Positions 1 through 7,247 of a stretch of DNA of 8,484 nt are shown piece by piece. Position numbers and translations under genes: made by a program. Origin of the DNA: Burkholderiales bacterium (GTDB lineage Bacteria; Pseudomonadota; Gammaproteobacteria; Burkholderiales; Burkholderiaceae_E). Location: positions 1 through 8,484 of the forward strand of contig JAIYAG010000225.1 of NCBI GenBank assembly GCA_027489195.1, in the 5' to 3' direction. Below the pieces are notes generated by a model that was given only the letters and a program-made list of their open reading frames with translations, did not search any database and had not been told where the DNA came from. Every line of letters begins with the position of its first letter. Position 1 is the first letter of the stretch.

Positions 1-98
1 AGCGCGTTCATCGCCTCCGGGCGGTCGAGCTCGACGAGCAGCAGATGCGGCTCGGGGGTCGACAGGCGGAGCGTCTCGTAGCGGTCGGGCAGCGGCAT
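1..98 (-). CDS. Enoyl-CoA hydratase/isomerase family protein, N-terminal fragment (runs off the left edge)
   Basis: Only the first 32 codons are in the window. The peptide opens MPLPDRYETLRL and continues into LLLVELDRPEAMNAL, which is the hallmark first beta-strand and N-terminal signature (V-x-L-x-R-P-x-x-x-N-A) of the crotonase fold. Family members are about 260 residues and hydrate 2-enoyl-CoA or isomerise and cleave related CoA thioesters in the cytoplasm. The oxyanion-hole glycines and catalytic glutamates lie beyond the edge, so the exact activity cannot be read. The ATG at 98 has a GGAG Shine-Dalgarno at 107-110 with 8-nt spacing. It follows the AcuI-type reductase stop after 14 nt on the same strand, so it is almost certainly the next gene of the same operon. 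It probably supplies hydration or dehydration of the enoyl-CoA that the reductase also uses. Confidence 0.85.
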   Translation of the reverse strand, partial: MPLPDRYETLRLSTPEPHLLLVELDRPEAMNA

Positions 99-112
99 CG
101 GGCGGGCTCCGG

Positions 113-1099
113 TCAGTCGAACACTACGACGCCGCGGCCGCGCACGCCGCCAGCGATCAGCGCCTGGCAGTGCTCGACGAGCCGCGCGAACGGCACGCGA
201 TGCACGATCGTCTCGAGCGCGCGCGGCCTGAGGTCGGTGGTCATGCGCATCCATGCGCCGGTGCGGCGGTCGAGCGGATGGTTGGCGTTGACGCCGGCGA
301 GCACGACGCTGCGCAGGATGAACGGGTAGATGGACGTGGCGAAGGTCTCGCCGGCGGCGTTGCCGAAGGGCGCGACCACGCCCCCCTTGCGCATCGTGCG
401 CAGCACGAAGTCGAGCGGCGCGCCGCCCACCGCGTCGATGGCCCCCGACCAGAGCTGCTCGTCGAGCGGCTTCGTGTGCTGCTGCTGGATCTCGCGGCCG
501 ACGACGCGCGCCGCGCCGATCGACTTCAGGTAGGCGTGCTCGGAGGCCTTGCCGGTCATCGCGACGACGCGATGTCCGAGGCCGGCGAGCATGTCGATGG
601 CGAAGCTCGAGCAGCCGCCGGTGGCGCCGGTGACGATCACCTCGCCGTCGCCGGGCACGACGCCATGGCGCTCGAGCGTCTCGACGGCGACCGCCGAGGT
701 GTAGGCGCCGATGCCGAGCGCGACGACCGAGAACGCGTCGAAGCCCTCCGGGATCCGGTGGACCCAGTCGGCGGGCACGCGGACCCGCTCGGAGAAGGCG
801 CCATCATGACGGATGCCGAACTCCTGCCCGCCCTGGACGGTGACCTCGTCGCCGGGCCGAAAGCGCGCATCGGCCGAGGACTCGACCACGCCCGACACCT
901 CGATGCCGGGGATGCAGGGGAAGCGCTTGATCACGTTGCCGGCGCCGCTGACGGCGCGCGCGTCCTTGTAGTTGATCGCGGCGAAGCGGCTGCGGATCAG
1001 CACCTCGCCCGCACCGACCTCGTCGGCGCCGAGCTCGACCCAGCGGCTGAAGCGCGCACCCGCGTCGTCGCGGAAGGTCCGGATCGCCCTGTGCTTCAT
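113..1099 (-). CDS. AcuI/YhdH-type medium-chain NAD(P)H-dependent enoyl-CoA (acryloyl-CoA) reductase-like protein
   Basis: A 328-residue zinc-free medium-chain dehydrogenase of the YhdH/AcuI branch. Family landmarks run in order: NYKDARAVSG (43-52), FPCIPGIEVSG (60-70), PGDEV (82-86), the nucleotide-binding loop TGATGGCSS (157-165), HAYLKSIGAARV (188-199), the LWSGAIDAVGG stretch (216-226) and YPFILRSVVLAGV (258-270). The length matches E. coli YhdH and bacterial AcuI, which reduce acryloyl-CoA to propionyl-CoA with NADPH. No cysteine-rich zinc site is present. The last glycine of the usual GGVGS loop is Ser164 here (GGCSS), which is unusual. The start at 1099 overlaps the CoA-transferase stop in an ATGA and has a strong AGGAGG at 1107-1112, 7 nt upstream; starts further upstream would only extend into antisense-like sequence. 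The neighbours, a CoA-transferase and an enoyl-CoA hydratase, fit reduction of a short enoyl-CoA. The family assignment is secure; acryloyl-CoA as substrate is inferred. Confidence 0.88.
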   Translation of the reverse strand: MKHRAIRTFRDDAGARFSRWVELGADEVGAGEVLIRSRFAAINYKDARAVSGAGNVIKRFPCIPGIEVSGVVESSADARFRPGDEVTVQGGQEFGIRHDGAFSERVRVPADWVHRIPEGFDAFSVVALGIGAYTSAVAVETLERHGVVPGDGEVIVTGATGGCSSFAIDMLAGLGHRVVAMTGKASEHAYLKSIGAARVVGREIQQQHTKPLDEQLWSGAIDAVGGAPLDFVLRTMRKGGVVAPFGNAAGETFATSIYPFILRSVVLAGVNANHPLDRRTGAWMRMTTDLRPRALETIVHRVPFARLVEHCQALIAGGVRGRGVVVFD

Positions 1100-2307
1100 C
1101 GCCCAGCCTCCTGCGGCCCGATCGCGGCGCGCGTGGCGAGCAGCGCGTCGATCTCGGCCGCGTCGAATCCGTAGTCCGCGAGGACCTCGCGGGTGTGCTC
1201 GCCGAGCGCGGGCGGCGCGTGCCGCACCCGCGCCTGCGTGTCGCGGTCGCCGACCAGGAAGCCGGCGAGCCGCACCGGGCCGGTCCGGTGCGGCACCTCG
1301 ACCGCGGCGCGCGCATGCGCGAACTGCTCGGACGCCACGACCTGCGCGTAGTCGGCGACCGGCGCGCACATGATGTCGAGCCGCTCCATCTCGGGCAGCC
1401 AGTCGGCGGTGGCGCGGGCGGCGAGCCGCGCCTCCAGGGCCTCGCGCAGCGCGGCCCGGTTGCGCACGCGCGCGTCGTTGCCCGCGAAGCGCGGATCGTC
1501 GACGAGCGCCTCCAGCCCGAGCAGCCCGCACAGCGCCTTCCAGCGCGGCGGCTGGTAGGCCGCCACCATCATCCAGCCGTCGGCCGTCCGGTAGGCCTCG
1601 TTGGGCGCCGCGTACGGCGCGGCACTGCCGATCCGCTTCGGCACCTCGCCGCTCGCCATGTACGACGCCAGGCCGCTGGCCTGCAGCATCAGGCTCGCGT
1701 TGTACATGCTCACGTCGAGGTACTGGCCGCGCGCCGTGCGGTCGCGCTCGCGCAGCGCGGCCAGCACCGCCATCGTCCCCAGGAAGCCGGTGGTCAGGTC
1801 CACCGCCGGCACCTGCACCTTGCAGGGCTCGGCGCCCTCGACGCCGATCTGGCTCATCAGCCCGGAGAGTGCCTGCACGACGCCGTCGACCCCAGGCCGG
1901 TCGGCCCAGGGGCCGTCCTGTCCGAATGCGGTGACCGCGACCCAGACCAGCCGCGGATTGATCGCGGCGAGCGCGTCGTAGCCGACGCCGAGCTTCGCCA
2001 TCACGCCCGGCCGGAAGCTCTCGACGACGATGTCGGCGCGCGCCGCCATCCGCCGCACCGCGTCGACCGCGGCCGGCTGCTTGAGGTCGAGCGACAGGCC
2101 GCGCTTGTTGCGGTTGAAGCTCATCGCGACCACCGAGTCGCCGTCGAGCCAGGGCGGCCCGAGCGCGCGGCCGAGGTCGCCGCCGGGCGACTCGATCTTC
2201 ACGACCTCGGCACCCATGTCGCCGAGCAGCATGCCGATCGTCGGGCCCGCCCCGATCTGCGAGAAATCCAGGACCCTCAGGCCCTCGAGCGCCGTGCCGA
2301 GTGCCAT
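1096..2307 (-). CDS. Class III CoA-transferase (CaiB/BaiF family)
   Basis: A 403-residue protein of typical length for the formyl-CoA/carnitine CoA-transferase family, which moves CoA from a donor thioester to a carboxylic acid in the cytoplasm as an interlocked dimer. The N-terminal CoA-binding signature is clear: GLRVLDFSQIGAGP (9-22) followed by LLGDMGAEVVKIESPGGD (27-44). FNRNKRGLSLDLK (64-76), DIVVESFRPGVMAKLG (92-107) and the stretch INPRLVWVAVTAFGQDGP (116-133) are further family blocks. The predicted nucleophile is Asp170 in VDLTTG, aligned with Asp169 of formyl-CoA transferase, and GQYLDVSMYNA (194-204) follows as expected. The ATG at 2307 is 4 nt after the Bug-protein stop, and the gene ends in an ATGA overlap with the reductase, so it is co-translated with both. 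The acid it activates cannot be told from sequence. A following hydratase and acryloyl-CoA-type reductase suggest a 3-hydroxy or 2,3-unsaturated short acid. Confidence 0.9.
   Translation of the reverse strand: MALGTALEGLRVLDFSQIGAGPTIGMLLGDMGAEVVKIESPGGDLGRALGPPWLDGDSVVAMSFNRNKRGLSLDLKQPAAVDAVRRMAARADIVVESFRPGVMAKLGVGYDALAAINPRLVWVAVTAFGQDGPWADRPGVDGVVQALSGLMSQIGVEGAEPCKVQVPAVDLTTGFLGTMAVLAALRERDRTARGQYLDVSMYNASLMLQASGLASYMASGEVPKRIGSAAPYAAPNEAYRTADGWMMVAAYQPPRWKALCGLLGLEALVDDPRFAGNDARVRNRAALREALEARLAARATADWLPEMERLDIMCAPVADYAQVVASEQFAHARAAVEVPHRTGPVRLAGFLVGDRDTQARVRHAPPALGEHTREVLADYGFDAAEIDALLATRAAIGPQEAGR
1107..1112 (-). promoter_or_regulatory. Strong Shine-Dalgarno of the acuI-like gene, inside the CoA-transferase 3' end
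   Basis: AGGAGG on the minus strand, 7 nt before the ATG at 1099 and embedded in the last codons of the upstream gene. With the ATGA stop/start overlap at 1096-1099 it fixes the start of the reductase and indicates translational coupling. Confidence 0.75.
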
Positions 2308-2311
2308 GGCG

Positions 2312-3298
2312 TCACTCGATCCGGATGCCGGTCTCGCGGCCGATCCGCTGCCACCGGGCGACGTCGCGCTGGATCAGCCCCTGCAGTTCGTCGGGCCCGA
2401 GGAACGAGGGCTCGAAGCCCTGCGAGACCATCCGCTCGCGGACATCGGGCGACTCGGTCGCGCGGCGCAGCTCGGCGGCGATGCGCGCGGTGATCTCGCG
2501 CGGCGTGGCCGCCGGCGCGAGGATCGAGTACCACAGCGGCACGTCGTAGCCCGGCACGCCCGATTCGGCGACCGTCGGCACGTCGGGCAGCAGCGGCGAG
2601 CGCCGGCCGGTGGCGACCGCGAGCGCGCGCAGCTTGCCGGCCTGCACATGCGGCGCGACCGAGGCCAGCGTCGCGAACGCGGTCTGGATCTGGCCGCCGA
2701 GCAGGTCGGCGATCGCCGGGCCCGTGCCCTTGTAGGGGACGTGGGTCACCTGCGTGCCGGCCATCTTGTCGAACAGCTCGAAGGCGAGGTGCTGCGGGGT
2801 GCCGCTGCCCGGCGTGCCGTAGTTCAGCTTGCCGGGCTGGGACTTGGCGAGCGCGAGGAACTCGGCGGTGCTCTTGGCGGGCACCGACGGATGCACGACC
2901 AGCAGCATGGGCACCGAGGCGACCAGCGCGATCGGCGCGAAGTCGCGCTCGATGTCGAAAGGCAGCTTCTGGCCGAGGCCGGGGTTGATCGTGACCTGGT
3001 TCGACGCGATGACGATCGTGTAGCCGTCGGCCGCGGCGCGCGCCGCCTGGTCGGTGCCGAGGTTGCCGCCCGCGCCGGGCCGGTTGTCGATCACCACCGG
3101 CTGGCCGATCGCCTCGGAGAGCTTCGGGCCGAGCATCCGCGCGAGGATGTCGTTGCCGCCGCCGGGCGGGAACGGCACGACGAAGCGGACCGCCCGCGAC
3201 GGCCAGCGCCCCTCGGGCGACTGCGCGCGGGCGGGAGTCAGAGCGGCGAGAGCGAGCGCGGCGGAACCGGCTCGCAGCGCGTGGCGCCTGGAGGTCAT
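2312..3298 (-). CDS. Bug-family (TctC-like) extracytoplasmic solute-binding protein with possible Tat signal
   Basis: A 328-residue tripartite tricarboxylate transporter receptor-like protein. Bug landmarks are complete: VRFVVPFPPGGGNDILAR (37-54) with the ligand-loop Asp50, GQPVVIDNRPGAGGNLGTD (65-83), ADGYTIVIAS (90-99), KLNYGTPGSGTPQHL (157-171), HVPYKGTGPAIADLLGGQI (186-204) and LPDVPTVAESGVPGYD (237-252). The signal peptide has the twin arginines SRRHAL (3-8), an alanine/leucine core and a likely cut after ARA (23-25), so Tat export is possible though the motif lacks the usual Phe. The start at 3298 has AAGGAG at 3307-3312 with 8-nt spacing. Such proteins bind carboxylates or other small organic acids in the periplasm. 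No TctA/TctB membrane subunits are in the window, which is common for the many orphan Bug genes of Burkholderiales. It sits 23 nt after the dioxygenase and 4 nt before the CoA-transferase, so it probably binds the operon's substrate. The ligand is unknown. Confidence 0.93.
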   Translation of the reverse strand: MTSRRHALRAGSAALALAALTPARAQSPEGRWPSRAVRFVVPFPPGGGNDILARMLGPKLSEAIGQPVVIDNRPGAGGNLGTDQAARAAADGYTIVIASNQVTINPGLGQKLPFDIERDFAPIALVASVPMLLVVHPSVPAKSTAEFLALAKSQPGKLNYGTPGSGTPQHLAFELFDKMAGTQVTHVPYKGTGPAIADLLGGQIQTAFATLASVAPHVQAGKLRALAVATGRRSPLLPDVPTVAESGVPGYDVPLWYSILAPAATPREITARIAAELRRATESPDVRERMVSQGFEPSFLGPDELQGLIQRDVARWQRIGRETGIRIE

Positions 3299-3321
3299 GC
3301 GGGAGTCTCCTTCTGAAGTGA

Positions 3322-4254
3322 TCAGCCCTGCAGCGGGTCGCCCCGGAGCACGGTGCGGTTGACGTTGGCATGCGGGCGCTCGGTGCCCGGCACGTCGAAG
3401 GTCACGCGCCGATTGACGCGGCGATGCGGCCAGTAGTCGGCGTTGGCGTAGTGCTGCGTCGAGCGGTTGTCCCAGACCGCGAGGCCGTGGGGCTGCCACT
3501 CGTGCTGCACGGTGAACTCGGGGCGCCGGATCCAGCTCGACAGGAACGCCAGCATCGCCTGGCTCTCGCGGCGGTCGATGCCGTCGATGTGCTTCGTGAA
3601 CGAGTCGTTGACGTACAGGCAGCGGCGACCGGAGTCGGGGTGCACCAGCACGACCGGATGCGAGACCGGCTTGTAGTGGCGGATCGCGTTGATCAGGGCC
3701 TCGTCGCCGCGGCGCCCGAGCGCATCGCGGAACCCGCTGACCTCCCAGGTGTGGGTCGCGGTGAGGCCCTCGAGGTACACCTGCATGCCGGGCGACAGCG
3801 CCTCGAAGGCCTTGCTGGTGCTCAGCCAGCAGGTGTTGCCGCCGTGGGGCGGCGTCTCGGTGATCTGGATCACCGTGCCCATCGGCGGGCGGGCCTGCCA
3901 GGTGAGGTCGGTGTGCCACTGGTCGATCGAGGGCGGGCGCTCGCGGTCGGTGACGATCATCTCCATCTCGGGCACCGACTCGTGGCGATCGAAGAAGGAG
4001 CCGCCGGAGATCGGCCCGAAGACCTCGGCGAGCGCGACATGCTGCGCGGGGGTCAGCACCTGCGGCCGGAAGAACAGCACCTCGAAGTCGGCGAGCGCGC
4101 GGCGCAGCTCGGCGCGCACCGGATCGGGCAGCGGCCGCGTCAGGTCGACCCCGTCGACCCAGGCGGCGAAGTTCGGCAGGCGGGGCGTCGGACGGATGTG
4201 CTCGTAGCGCCGTGCGAGGTCGATCGGCACGGTCTCTCGGGGCGTGGCGGCCAT
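3322..4254 (-). CDS. TauD/TfdA-family Fe(II)/2-oxoglutarate-dependent dioxygenase, substrate unknown
   Basis: A 310-residue cytoplasmic enzyme that uses Fe(II), O2 and 2-oxoglutarate to hydroxylate a substrate, often cleaving a C-S or C-O bond in this family. The iron triad is His114 and Asp116 in WHTDLTW (113-119) and His268 in WDNRSTQHYANADYWP (261-276). Arg279 aligns with TauD Arg266 (2-oxoglutarate carboxylate) and Arg283 with TauD Arg270 (substrate anion). VDGVDLTRPLPD (33-44) and FFRPQVLTPAQHVALAEVFG (61-80) are the usual N-terminal blocks. TauD taurine contacts His70 and Asn95 are replaced by Gly85 and Ile110, judged against E. coli TauD recalled from memory, so taurine is unlikely. 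The ATG at 4254 has GGAG at 4263-4266 with 8-nt spacing. It is the first gene of a minus-strand operon with a binding protein and CoA-thioester enzymes, suggesting that it opens catabolism of an anionic compound. TfdA-like ether cleavage or hydroxylation are both possible. Confidence 0.9.
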   Translation of the reverse strand: MAATPRETVPIDLARRYEHIRPTPRLPNFAAWVDGVDLTRPLPDPVRAELRRALADFEVLFFRPQVLTPAQHVALAEVFGPISGGSFFDRHESVPEMEMIVTDRERPPSIDQWHTDLTWQARPPMGTVIQITETPPHGGNTCWLSTSKAFEALSPGMQVYLEGLTATHTWEVSGFRDALGRRGDEALINAIRHYKPVSHPVVLVHPDSGRRCLYVNDSFTKHIDGIDRRESQAMLAFLSSWIRRPEFTVQHEWQPHGLAVWDNRSTQHYANADYWPHRRVNRRVTFDVPGTERPHANVNRTVLRGDPLQG

Positions 4255-4286
4255 CGCGGTGTCTCCGGATCGTCGATGAGGGCCTC

Positions 4287-4292
4287 ACTGTA
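4287..4292 (-). promoter_or_regulatory. Weak -10-like candidate for the dioxygenase operon
   Basis: On the minus strand TACAGT (4 of 6 matches to TATAAT) lies about 32 nt before the dioxygenase ATG, in the 121-nt gap after the EamA gene. No convincing -35 hexamer sits 16-18 nt upstream, so this is only a position to test. The stem-loop between the two genes makes a promoter somewhere in this gap plausible. Confidence 0.2.
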
Positions 4293-4342
4293 GGCCGGCT
4301 CGGCCGATCGTGCAGGTTCGCCGCTCACTCGGTGGCCGGCAG

Positions 4343-4375
4343 GCGGGCGCGCGGCGGCCCGCTCGGGGCGCCCGC
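4343..4375 (-). terminator. GC-rich stem-loop immediately after the EamA-family gene
   Basis: GCGCCCGC at 4368-4375 is the exact reverse complement of GCGGGCGC at 4343-4350, giving an 8-bp perfect stem with a 17-nt loop that itself can form CCCG/CGGG. It begins directly after the stop codon (4378-4376) of the minus-strand EamA gene. No T-run follows, so it is not a classical intrinsic terminator; it may be a U-less hairpin terminator or an RNA 3' stabiliser. Confidence 0.4.
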
Positions 4376-5338
4376 TCAGCGCGGGACGGCCGGCGCCGGC
4401 GCGCGCGCCGCCCGCACGCCGACCAGGATGCCCGCGGTCACCAGCGCCAGCCCGCCGATCAGGGCGAGGCCGAGCGGCTCGCCGAGCACGGCGACCGCCG
4501 TCAGCGCCGACAGCCCGGGCACGAGCGCGGTCAGCATGGTGGTGCGCACCGGTCCGAAGCTGCGCACCATGGTCGCGAAGGTGATGCCGGAGATCACCAC
4601 CGAGCCGATGCCCTGCCAGAGCGCCTGGAACAGGATCTCGCCCGCCGGCGCCGAGGCGAGCCGGCTGTCGACCACGCCGGCGAGCGCGAGCCCCGCGTAG
4701 ACCGGCACGTAGGCGACCAGCGCGAAGACGGTGATCGCGATGGTCGCCTCGACCGGATCGAGCCGCTCGCGGCGCATCAGCACGGTGTAGGTCGACCAGC
4801 ACGCCGAGGCGACGAGGAACATCAGGTCGCCCTTCCAGACGTCGCCGCCGTCGAAGGCCCGCAGCAGCGAGGCGCCGCCGACCAGCGCACCGCCGCCCAG
4901 GATCATCGCGAGCGCCAGCACGCGGCCCGCCGCCAGGCGCTCGTGCAGCAGCACCACCGACAGCAGCGCGGTCCACAGCGGCAGCATGCCGGGCAGCAGC
5001 ACCGAGCCGTGCGCGGCCGGCGCGTGCACGAAGCCGGCATAGGCGAACACGCCGTAGCCGATGCCGCCGAACAGCCCGCAGACGGTGGTGACTCGGGCGC
5101 CGAGCGGCGAGACGCCGAGCCAGGACGGTGCCGCGCCGCCCGCGGCACGCCGGCGCCGCACGATCCACCAGCCCCAGGGCACGAGCACCAGCGAGGCGCC
5201 GAGGATCCGGCAGAACAGGATGTCCCAGGGACTGAGGGACTTGAGGGCCATCGCACGGGCGACGACGATGAAGGCGGTCCAGATCGCGATCGTGGCCACC
5301 GCGGCCGCGATGCCGACCGCACGGGAATTCATGGGCAT
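4376..5338 (-). CDS. EamA/DMT-superfamily inner-membrane transporter
   Basis: A 320-residue, strongly hydrophobic protein with the ten-helix, two-repeat architecture of the drug/metabolite transporter superfamily. The first EamA repeat covers about residues 10-157 and the second about 170-305. Within the first repeat, ATIAIWTAFIVVARAM (15-30) and SPWDILFCRILGASLVLVP (36-54) form helices 1-2, and GMLPLWTALLSVVLLHERL (117-135) carries the typical end-of-repeat ExL motif. The second repeat has MFLVASACWSTYTVLMRR (173-190) and a matching LVPGLSALTAVAVLGEPLG (272-290). Positive residues cluster at 61-64 (RRRR), consistent with a cytoplasmic loop. Members export amino acids, drugs or metabolites; the substrate cannot be inferred. 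The ATG at 5338 is preceded by AAGAGG (5350-5355, 11-nt spacing); a second ATG at 5332 would put it 17 nt away. A longer frame upstream is arginine-rich shadow sequence. It is divergent from the short-chain dehydrogenase and separated from the dioxygenase by a stem-loop. Confidence 0.9.
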   Translation of the reverse strand: MPMNSRAVGIAAAVATIAIWTAFIVVARAMALKSLSPWDILFCRILGASLVLVPWGWWIVRRRRAAGGAAPSWLGVSPLGARVTTVCGLFGGIGYGVFAYAGFVHAPAAHGSVLLPGMLPLWTALLSVVLLHERLAAGRVLALAMILGGGALVGGASLLRAFDGGDVWKGDLMFLVASACWSTYTVLMRRERLDPVEATIAITVFALVAYVPVYAGLALAGVVDSRLASAPAGEILFQALWQGIGSVVISGITFATMVRSFGPVRTTMLTALVPGLSALTAVAVLGEPLGLALIGGLALVTAGILVGVRAARAPAPAVPR

Positions 5339-5474
5339 CGGCGGATTATCCTCTTCGCCCGGAACGCCCAGGACCGGCCCGCGGTCGCGGGTCCGGAACC
5401 GGAACGTGCTCCGGCCGCGACGACGCCTATCATCGGCCCTCCACGAAGACCCCCACACACGAGGAGACACCGCC
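5339..5474. promoter_or_regulatory. Divergent promoter region between the EamA transporter and the short-chain dehydrogenase
   Basis: This 136-nt gap must hold promoters for both flanking genes. It contains the near-palindrome CCCGCGGTCGCGGG (5378-5391; 6-bp arms around GT) and three copies of CCGGAAC at 5359-5365, 5393-5399 and 5399-5405, with a one-mismatch copy GCTCCGG just after. These could be regulator-binding elements. No regulator gene is adjacent. Confidence 0.45.
5428..5433 (+). promoter_or_regulatory. Candidate -10 element of the short-chain dehydrogenase gene
   Basis: TATCAT matches five of six bases of TATAAT in otherwise GC-rich sequence and would place a transcription start near 5440, giving a leader of about 35 nt with a good Shine-Dalgarno. 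The -35 region (around 5404-5411) is poor, so activator dependence or another sigma factor is possible. Confidence 0.35.
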
Positions 5475-6314
<840 letters not shown>

Positions 6315-6322
6315 GCTGGCGG

Positions 6323-6341
6323 GGGGCCTGCCGCGGGCCCC
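6323..6341. terminator. Possible hairpin between convergent SDR and pirin genes
   Basis: GGGGCC (6323-6328) pairs with GGCCCC (6336-6341) across a 7-nt loop in the 49-nt gap between two convergent stop codons. A shared bidirectional terminator would be expected here, but there is no T-tract on either strand and 6-bp GC stems arise easily in this base composition. Confidence 0.3.
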
Positions 6342-6363
6342 GAGCCGGCCCGGAGGCAGCCGC

Positions 6364-7239
6364 TCAGGCGAGGCGGCCGGCCTGGAAGTCGGCCACCGCC
6401 TGGTGCAGCTCCTCGACGGTGTTCATCACGAAGGGGCCGTACTGCGCGATCGGCTCGCCGAGCGGGCGTCCGGCGATCAGCAGCGCGCGCGCCGGCCCCG
6501 TCGCCCGCAGCGCCACGCCGTCGCTGCCCGGTGCGTTCGAGAGCACCGCCATCCGGCCCGAGCCGACGCGGGTGCCCTCGATGTCGAGCTCGCCCCGGTA
6601 CACGTAGACGAAGGCGTTGTGTCCGGCCGGCATCGCCTGCTCGAAGCGCGCGCCCTCGGGCAGCTCGAGGTCGAGGTACAGCGGCTCGGTGCCTTCGCGC
6701 GTGACCGCGCCCTCGATGCCGTGGCTGCGGCCGGCGATGGCGACCACGCGCACGCCGCCGGGCGCGGTGAAGGCGGGCAGCTCGTCGGCCTTGAAGTCGC
6801 GGTACCAGGGCGGGCGCATCTTGTCGCGCGCCGGCAGGTTCAGCCAGAGCTGGAAGCCTTCCATCAGGCCCTCGGACTGCTCGGGCAGCTCGGAGTGGAT
6901 CACGCCGCGCCCCGCGGTCATCCACTGCACGCCACCGCCCTCCAGCAGCCCCTCGTTGCCGGCGCTGTCGCGATGCCGCATGCGGCCGGCGATCATGTAG
7001 GTGACGGTCTCGAAGCCGCGATGCGGATGGTCGGGGAACCCCGCGATCCAGTCGTCGGGATCGTCGCTGCGGAAGTTGTCGAGCATCAGGAACGGATCGA
7101 GGCGGCGCTGCAGCGGCTGGGTGAGCACGCGCAGCAGCTTCACGCCGGCGCCGTCCGAGGTCGGCTGGCCGATCTCGAGCCGCTCGACGCGGCGCGGACG
7201 TGCCACCTGTTCGGCGGCGATGCGGTCGGTGACGTCCAT
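6364..7239 (-). CDS. Pirin family protein (cupin-fold, predicted metal-binding)
   Basis: A 291-residue bicupin of the pirin family. The N-terminal cupin carries the metal-ligand motif DHPHRGFETVTYMIAG (70-85), with His71 and His73, and the second part GRGVIHSELP (110-119), with His115 and Glu117. These correspond to the His-His-His-Glu iron site of human pirin and E. coli YhhW. LMLDNFRSDDP (51-61) and FQLWLNLPARDKM (129-141) are other conserved blocks. The C-terminal cupin (about 175-270) has YRGELDIEG (214-222) and lacks an obvious metal site; LLIAGRPLGEPIAQYGPFVMNT (253-274) is the typical pirin tail. YhhW and human pirin show quercetin 2,3-dioxygenase activity, but the physiological role of bacterial homologues is unclear. 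The ATG at 7239 was chosen for its AAGGAG 8 nt upstream; a TTG start 13 codons earlier (7278) has no such signal. It is a lone gene, convergent with the SDR and divergent from the binding protein. Confidence 0.93.
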   Translation of the reverse strand: MDVTDRIAAEQVARPRRVERLEIGQPTSDGAGVKLLRVLTQPLQRRLDPFLMLDNFRSDDPDDWIAGFPDHPHRGFETVTYMIAGRMRHRDSAGNEGLLEGGGVQWMTAGRGVIHSELPEQSEGLMEGFQLWLNLPARDKMRPPWYRDFKADELPAFTAPGGVRVVAIAGRSHGIEGAVTREGTEPLYLDLELPEGARFEQAMPAGHNAFVYVYRGELDIEGTRVGSGRMAVLSNAPGSDGVALRATGPARALLIAGRPLGEPIAQYGPFVMNTVEELHQAVADFQAGRLA

Positions 7240-7247
7240 GACAGGGA

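Noticed and set aside
1100..1531. Upstream extension of the AcuI-like reductase to position 1531.
   Set aside because: The extra 144 residues are an Arg/Ala-rich alternate frame of the CoA-transferase; the ATG at 1099 has a strong Shine-Dalgarno and the family length.
1195..2493. A 432-codon plus-strand frame opposite the CoA-transferase.
   Set aside because: It is antisense to a gene with complete family motifs, and its own translation is Arg/His/Ala-rich without family features.
5344..5349. GATAAT on the minus strand as a -10 box for the transporter gene.
   Set aside because: It overlaps the Shine-Dalgarno region and would make the transcript nearly leaderless; no -35 hexamer lies at the right distance, so it is probably coincidental.
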